From: Elymus sibiricus
Lineage: Eukaryota; Streptophyta; Magnoliopsida; Poales; Poaceae
Reading direction: 5' to 3'
NCBI GenBank assembly: GCA_039707655.1
Contig: CM077676.1
Location: 431,063,379-431,127,378 of the forward strand
Length of the DNA stretch: 64,000 nucleotides
Every line of letters begins with the position of its first letter. Positions within the stretch are counted from its first letter, which is position 1. The notes beneath the pieces are model-generated. The model had not been told where the DNA came from and searched no databases. It worked only from the letters and a program-made list of their open reading frames with translations. The translations under genes and the position numbers were made by a program. Of this stretch, positions 58,721 to 64,000 are shown piece by piece.

Positions 58721-59339
58721 GCTCGATCACCTGAAGATCAACACGGCCGCAACGGCTTGGCGCAAAGGAGCACTGTCGAAGTTGGTGCATAAGCCCGATG
58801 TGCCTGACAGGGTTTCACCCCTTCCCACACCTCCCGTGCACTGTTTGTTTCCCGCCAATTCGGCTTGGCGTCCTTCCCCTGTTTGCGGGTTCCATGCCAT
58901 TGACTTGATCCGGCATCCCACGTTCTCCTGCTGTGCGATCCATTCCTTGGCGGTAGGTAGCGTAATGCTCTCGGCTGTGTCTCGTGGGTTAGCCATTGCG
59001 GTGCCGACTGCCTGTGCGGCTATGGCGGCGCCCAGCAGGGGAACACGAGATGTTGTGGGATTGAGCCATCACACATAGCAACCCAAAGTCAGGCAAAGGA
59101 TGCCTAGCCGGACTGGCAGGGAGTGGAGAGTGTACGTGAGGTGTGGCGGAAGGGATGAAAATGTTGTTGGGAGCGGACTGTCGTTGCCGTCGTTTGTTGT
59201 ACATGGAGACAAGCGTCGAGGGGATGGCGATTGGGGAAGGCGAGAAGATGGCACTGGGAGGAGAAAGGCATCATCCGCCACCCTATGTACGTATGTGCGT
59301 TAGCCGCAAGGGTGGATGGTTGTGGGCAGATCATTTGAC
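58721..59339. other. GC-richer stretch without recognised gene
   Basis: Short frames on both strands without family features. It may be transposon-derived. Confidence 0.35.
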
Positions 59340-61235
59340 GATGTTGATGATTCTTACTTGGATTATTACTAGTTCTTCAGAAATTGGGATTATTATATAA
59401 GCCTTAGTGGGAGCAACTTATCGGTTTGTTGATCTACGTTTGAATGATCTCTCCCTTTATTTAATTTCTTCTTTGCGTCTTCAACAATTCTGATTTGCAT
59501 TTGTTGGTGGTTGTTCGGAAATTGGAACTCTAAGGCTTAACGGGAGCGACGTATCTTTTTACTTCTTTGCGTTTCGATAATCATCCTCACTCTGCTTTTG
59601 TCTTTCATCATCACCATTCTATTTTGGCTTCCCACAATTCTGATTTGAACTAATGGTGATGTGGAAGTGATCTTGAAGATGCTTGGTGGATAAATAGATC
59701 TAATTAACCTTGGAACAATTTGAATTTGGTTAGGCGATTGTGATTTTGAAGAAAAAAAATCTCGGTGGATAAATAACTTCTAATTTTTGGATCTATAATT
59801 TAGTGGAGCTTTATATTGGACTTAGATAACTATGATAAGGCTAGATTCCCTCCTTTGAAGATGGAAGCTGCAGAACTTTAGGGTGTAGTATGATCAACCT
59901 GAGATATATTGGATTTATATGGTATAGTATGATTAGCATGAATGCGGTATTGGTGGACTATTGGATCATCTTGGATATTGCTACTTGGATCTAGGTTGGA
60001 GATAACTTGGGCACTTGGATTTGTGATGAATGCGGTATTGGTGGACTATTGGATCATCTTGGATATTGCTACTTGAATCTAGGTTGGAGATAACTTGGGC
60101 ACTTGGACTTGTGATATTTTGACCTAAGCTTAGTATCTTGTATGTGCCCCATATGGATATGAGCATGGAGATGATATAAATGGATCGGAGTTGGTACACT
60201 TTGATGATTTTGCTAGCCCTCCCCAAGAATGTTATGAGTACAAGATCATCATGGGAGGATGATTTGTATTAATTAGAATAGATGGCAATTTCGGTGGTAT
60301 GTGCCTTGTTGGAGCAACTGATCTCGCTTTTATTATGTGTTTGTGCTTCTTTAGATGCAGTAGTAGTAAGAGGGTAGTACTTATGAGGTGATATTATATT
60401 GATGGATAAATGGATCTTTAATAAACTTTGGAGCAGTTTGGATTTACTTAGGTGATTGTGATCTTGAAAAAAAAATCAGGTGGATAAATAAGTTCTAATT
60501 TTTGGATCTATAGTCATTCAGTGGAAGCTTGCTTTATACTGGACTTAGATAACCATGATACTGGGCTTGGTTGGATCATGGTTATGATTTGTGCTAGGAT
60601 TGAAGTTGGAGAGCTTTAGGGTGTAGTATGATCAATCAGAGATATATTGGAATTACATGGCCTAGCTTTTGGTATACGTGTACGTTGTCCTTTAGACGCA
60701 ACGATTTTTGTTCATGGCTAATTTGATCCATTACGTTCAACGGTTGTCTTTATTTGGTCAGATCTTCTTGGATGTTGTTTTGATGTTGAACTGCAGTTTG
60801 GATCACTAATCAACCCGAAACTTCGTGATTGTTTGAATGTTAACCCCCCCCCCCCTTGATTACCTCTTCGTTTGCACTATACAATTTAGTCCCTCGTGAT
60901 TCTTACTTGGATTATTGGTGGTTCTTCAGAAATTTGGATTATTATATAAGACTTACCGAAGCAACTTATCTGTTTGTTGATCCACATTTGAATGATCTCT
61001 CCTACTTAATTTCTTCTTCCTCTACGTCTTCAACAATTCTGATTTGCATTTGTGGCATTTTGTTCAAAAATTTGGCTTATACGTCTTAGCGGGAGCGGAG
61101 CGTCTTCATGCTGACTTTGGATGATCATTACCCTATTTAATTTCTCCCTCTCCACGGTTCAACTTTGTGGATAATTCTGATTTGCATTTGTTGGCGGTTA
61201 TCCGGAAATTGGAACTACAAGTAACGGAAGCGGCA
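59340..61235 (+). repeat. Locally duplicated AT-rich block
   Basis: GATTCTTACTTGGATTATT...TTCTTCAGAAAT and the following 150 bp at 59352 recur near 60898. GGTGGATAAATA, AATTTTTGGATCTATA, TGGACTTAGATAAC and TTTAGGGTGTAGTATGATCA at 59685-59920 recur at 60405-60660. TTCTGATTTGCATTTGTTGG occurs near 59488 and 61180. Units are diverged and in the same order. No coding features. Confidence 0.75.
59938..60116 (+). repeat. Two-copy tandem repeat, period 88 bp
   Basis: AATGCGGTATTGGTGGACTA starts at 59941 and again at 60029; the copies differ at very few bases, so this is more recent than the larger duplication around it. Confidence 0.92.
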
Positions 61236-61239
61236 TGTC

Positions 61240-63707
61240 TGATAACCCACAAGTATAGGGGATCAGTTGTAGCCTTTCTCGATAAATAAGAGTGTCGAAC
61301 CCAACGAGGAGCTAAAGGTAGAATCAATATTCCCTTCAAGTTCTATCGACCACCGATACAACTCTACGCACACTTAACGTTTGCTTTACCTAGAACAAGA
61401 ATAAAACTACTTTGCGAGAATAAAACTAAGATTACTTTGCGAGAATAAAACTACGAGTAATTTGCAAGATAATAAAAGTTAGTTGTTTAGTACAAGGATT
61501 TTTGTAACACAAGAGAAGGATTTGTCCCTAGGCAATCGATAACTAGACCGGTAATCATTATTGCAATTTTCTATGAGGGAGAAGCATGAGCTAACATACT
61601 TTCTGTACTTGGATCATATGCACTTATGATTGGAACTCTAGCAAGCATCCGCAACTACAAAAGATCATTAAGGTAAAACCCAACCATAGCATTAAGTAAC
61701 AAGTCCCCTTTACTCCTATACGCAACAACCCCCTTACTCGGGTGTAAGCTTCTGTCACTCTAGCCGCCCACTATAAGAGAATTATGAATGTATTGCAAAC
61801 CCTACAGTGGGAATCCCTCATGCCTGCGCGACACGGAGGGCACCATAGGACAGCATCAAAATAAAACATACAACACAAACCAATCACGATCATCAATCAA
61901 CACATAGGACAAAACGAATCTACTCAAACATCATAGGATTGTCACATATCATTGGATAATAATATATAGCGTTAAGCACCATGTTTAAGTAGAGATTACA
62001 ATGGGAAGAAGAGGTGTTACACCGCTGCATAGAGGGGGAGAGAGTTGGTGTTGATGGCGGCGAAGTTGTTGGTGTAGATCGCCGCACGATGATTGCACCG
62101 GCGGCGTTCCGGCGATCGGGAGAGATGGGGAGAGAGCCCCCCTCCTTCTTCTTCCTTGGCCTCCCCCCTAGATGGGAGGAGAGTTTCCCCTCTGGTCCAT
62201 GGCCGCTATGGCTCTCGGAGGGCAGGAGCCCCTCCGAGATTGGATCTCTCTCTCTGTTTTTCTTCTGTTTCGCGTCCCTCTTTTCTGGCCTTTCACCGTT
62301 TCTTAAATATTCGGAGATCCGTAACTCCGATCGGGTTGAAATTTTAACACGATTTTTTTCTCGATATAAGCTTCCTTGCGGCCGAAGAGGACCCCAACCG
62401 ACTTACGGTGTGCCCACAAGGCAACATCACGCGGCTAGGGGGGTCGCGCCAAGATGCCTTGTGGAGGCTGTGGGCCTCCGTTTGCATTGATTCCACCTCC
62501 CAAAAATCACATATATTCCAAAATAATTCTCCGTAAAATTTTATCGCGTTTGGACTTCGTTTGATATGGATTTTCCGCAAAACAAAAAACAAGCAGAAAA
62601 CAGGAACTGGCACTGGATCAATATGTTAGTCCCAAAAAGAAAAAAGTCCATTTTACTACCCTGAACAAAGTTGGTGGTTCACATTACCCCCTGATCTATT
62701 TTTCTGCTCCTTTGTCCCCCTAAACAATCCCAAACCGGACAAAAATCATCCCTGGCTGGTTTGCCTGCTGGTCAAAGGTTGTATTTGACCATCGCCGCCA
62801 GGAACAGGAGCTGCGCCAACCGCCCGATCCCGTCGGCCATGGCCGCCGCCGGCTAACGGCAACCGCCCTTGTGCTCCGGTTCACCCGCCCCCTCGCCCTC
62901 CCGCGGGACGTCGGGTCTACGCCGCCGGCACGTGCCTCGGCTCGCCTGCTCGAGCCCCGCCGCCGGAGCGCCGCCCTACTCCACTTGCCCGCCGACCCTG
63001 CCACCTAGTTGTCGCCCTGCTCGCCCGCCGGCCCTTGCTGCCGCTTCCACGCCCATGGCCGGCCCTTGCTGCCACCTCCACGTCAATGGCCGGCCGCCTC
63101 TGGTCGACGGGAGGCCACGCCCTCTGCAACCACCATGACCGCCGCCCGAGCTCCTCTGCGCACGGCTGCGCCTGAGCACCACCGCGCCGATGCGCCGCCG
63201 TTGAAGCCCTTCATGCCGGTGACCTCTACGCCCAGCGCTGCTCCGTCGCCAGCCGCTGCAGCACCTCCCCACCGTCCGCGCCCTTAGCTTCGCCGTGCTC
63301 CGGTTAGCCACCGGCTAAACCTATCATTAGCACTTAGTTAATCCACCCCTGAGTCACTGCCAAGCGAGTCCCACTGCCTAATTAACCACAGGCTAATTAC
63401 CTATTTTGGTTAAGTTAATCCTCGTGGCCCCACCCGCAGGTCAAAACCACCCTTGACCAGCGCCACGTCAGCTGTAAGTTGAGACAAACCACCCAGGGGG
63501 GTCTTTTGTCCGGTAAGGGTTTGTCTAAGGGGTGAAAAGAGCAGAAAAATAGATCAGGGGGTAATGTGAACCACCAACTTTGTTCAGGGTAGTAAAATGG
63601 ACTTTTTTTCTCCCAAAAATAATATAAAATGTTGCCAAAAGTATACGAAAGTTGTAGAATATTGGCATGAAACAATCAAAAATTATAGATACGACGAAGA
63701 TGTATCA
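61240..63707 (-). repeat. 3' LTR of a further gypsy element that continues past the right edge
   Basis: The plus strand runs TGATAACCCACAAGTATAGG to AAGATGTATCA, so TG..CA ends are kept in both directions. A polypurine tract follows on the right, placing the element body right of 63707, minus orientation. The LTR is 2468 bp, of which 981 bp are the nested insertion plus its target duplication. This LTR start is very common in Triticeae gypsy elements; the family is not named here. Confidence 0.82.
62639..63610. mobile_element. Mutator-like element with 95 bp TIRs, Pack-MULE candidate
   Basis: Left end GAAAAAAGTCCATTTTACTA and inverted right end GAAAAAAAGTCCATTTTACT pair almost perfectly for about 95 bp, through AACAAAGTTGGTGGTTCACA and GATCTATTTTTCTGCTC. 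The 9 bp TCCCAAAAA flanks both sides (62630-62638 and 63611-63619). Length of TIR and TSD fit Mutator. The interior (62790-63310) is strongly GC-rich, unlike its surroundings, and codes for no transposase; Pro/Ala/Arg-rich frames there look like captured host 5' gene sequence, but no source was recognised. Confidence 0.85.
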
Positions 63708-63721
63708 GCATCCCCAAGCTT
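63708..63721 (-). other. Polypurine tract of the right-edge gypsy element
   Basis: Minus strand AAGCTTGGGGATGC directly before TGATACATC, the LTR start in element orientation. Confidence 0.75.
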
Positions 63722-64000
63722 AATTCCTACTCGTCCTCGAGTAGGTAAATGATAAAAAAGATAATTTTTGATGTGGAATGCTACCTAGCATAATCTTGAT
63801 CATATAATCTAATCATGGCATGAATATTAAGATACGAGTGATTCAAAGCAATAGTCTATAATTTGATATAAAGACATCAATACTCAGGCATACCAACAAA
63901 CAATCATGTCTTTCAAAATAAAAATGCTAAAGAACGCTATTCCTACAAAATCATATAGTCATGTCATGCTCCATCTTCTTAACACAAATTATTTATCATT
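63722..64000 (-). mobile_element. Internal region of the right-edge gypsy element, non-coding part
   Basis: AT-rich sequence upstream of the polypurine tract, including CTCGTCCTCGAGTAGGTAAA, which accompanies this LTR type in Triticeae as I remember it. No coding frame in the visible part. Confidence 0.6.

Noticed and set aside
62720..63311. Overlapping Arg/Ala/Pro-rich frames on both strands in the Pack-MULE candidate
   Set aside because: All six frames are long because of GC content; none has motifs, so none is called as a gene.

Overview
This is plant nuclear DNA, almost certainly from a large-genome Triticeae grass (wheat, Aegilops, barley or a relative). The grounds are dense nested LTR retrotransposons, a copia LTR opening TGTAGGAGATATGCCCTAGA (Angela/BARE-type), a CACTA end with TAGTCCCGGTT hairpins, Stowaway MITEs, and a few split genes between them. 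Species and chromosome cannot be read from the sequence. Nothing bacterial, organellar or CRISPR-like was seen.

Host genes are few. (1) 2993-3657 (+) holds the last three exons of a DUF1517 gene resembling chloroplast FLAP1; a CACTA element ends 136 bp upstream, so the gene is split or interrupted. (2) 31285-32501 (-) is an apparently intact four-exon, two-domain EUL-type lectin of the R40 group, with a TATA box and, 230 bp upstream, a tRNA-Glu(CTC). A decayed copy of its last exon lies at 4553-4672, so this was probably a small lectin cluster later pushed apart by transposons. (3) 51286-51705 (+) looks like two 5' exons of an unrecognised Cys-rich protein whose start codon may have mutated.

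Transposon layout: 1-2856 CACTA end (transposase plus a two-exon coiled-coil/membrane ORF); 4713-20257 gypsy element with 3.8 kb LTRs (TSD TAAGT), an extra ORF ahead of gag and a 2.1 kb copia solo LTR (TSD GCCGG) in its 5' LTR; about 20300-25146 internally deleted Mutator-like element carrying a captured gene fragment and a PIF/Harbinger-like insertion; 25580-31035 Reina-type chromovirus flanked by an anomalous 62 bp duplication; 34171-35488 Athila-like gag fossil; 35494-45037 full-length copia (TSD GACAG); 45.2-50.9 kb LINE fragments, MITEs and a duplicated block; 56.0-58.7 kb copia pol fossil; 59.3-61.2 kb locally duplicated AT-rich DNA; 61240 to the right edge, the 3' LTR of another gypsy element holding a Pack-MULE-like insertion with a 9 bp TSD.

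All retroelement polyproteins seen carry stops or frameshifts, so none looks autonomous. I found no clearly new multi-gene system. The best leads are the extra gypsy ORF with a dsRNA-binding-like stretch, the CACTA coiled-coil/membrane ORF, the 62 bp duplication around the Reina element, the Pack-MULE candidate and the unrecognised gene at 51.3 kb.
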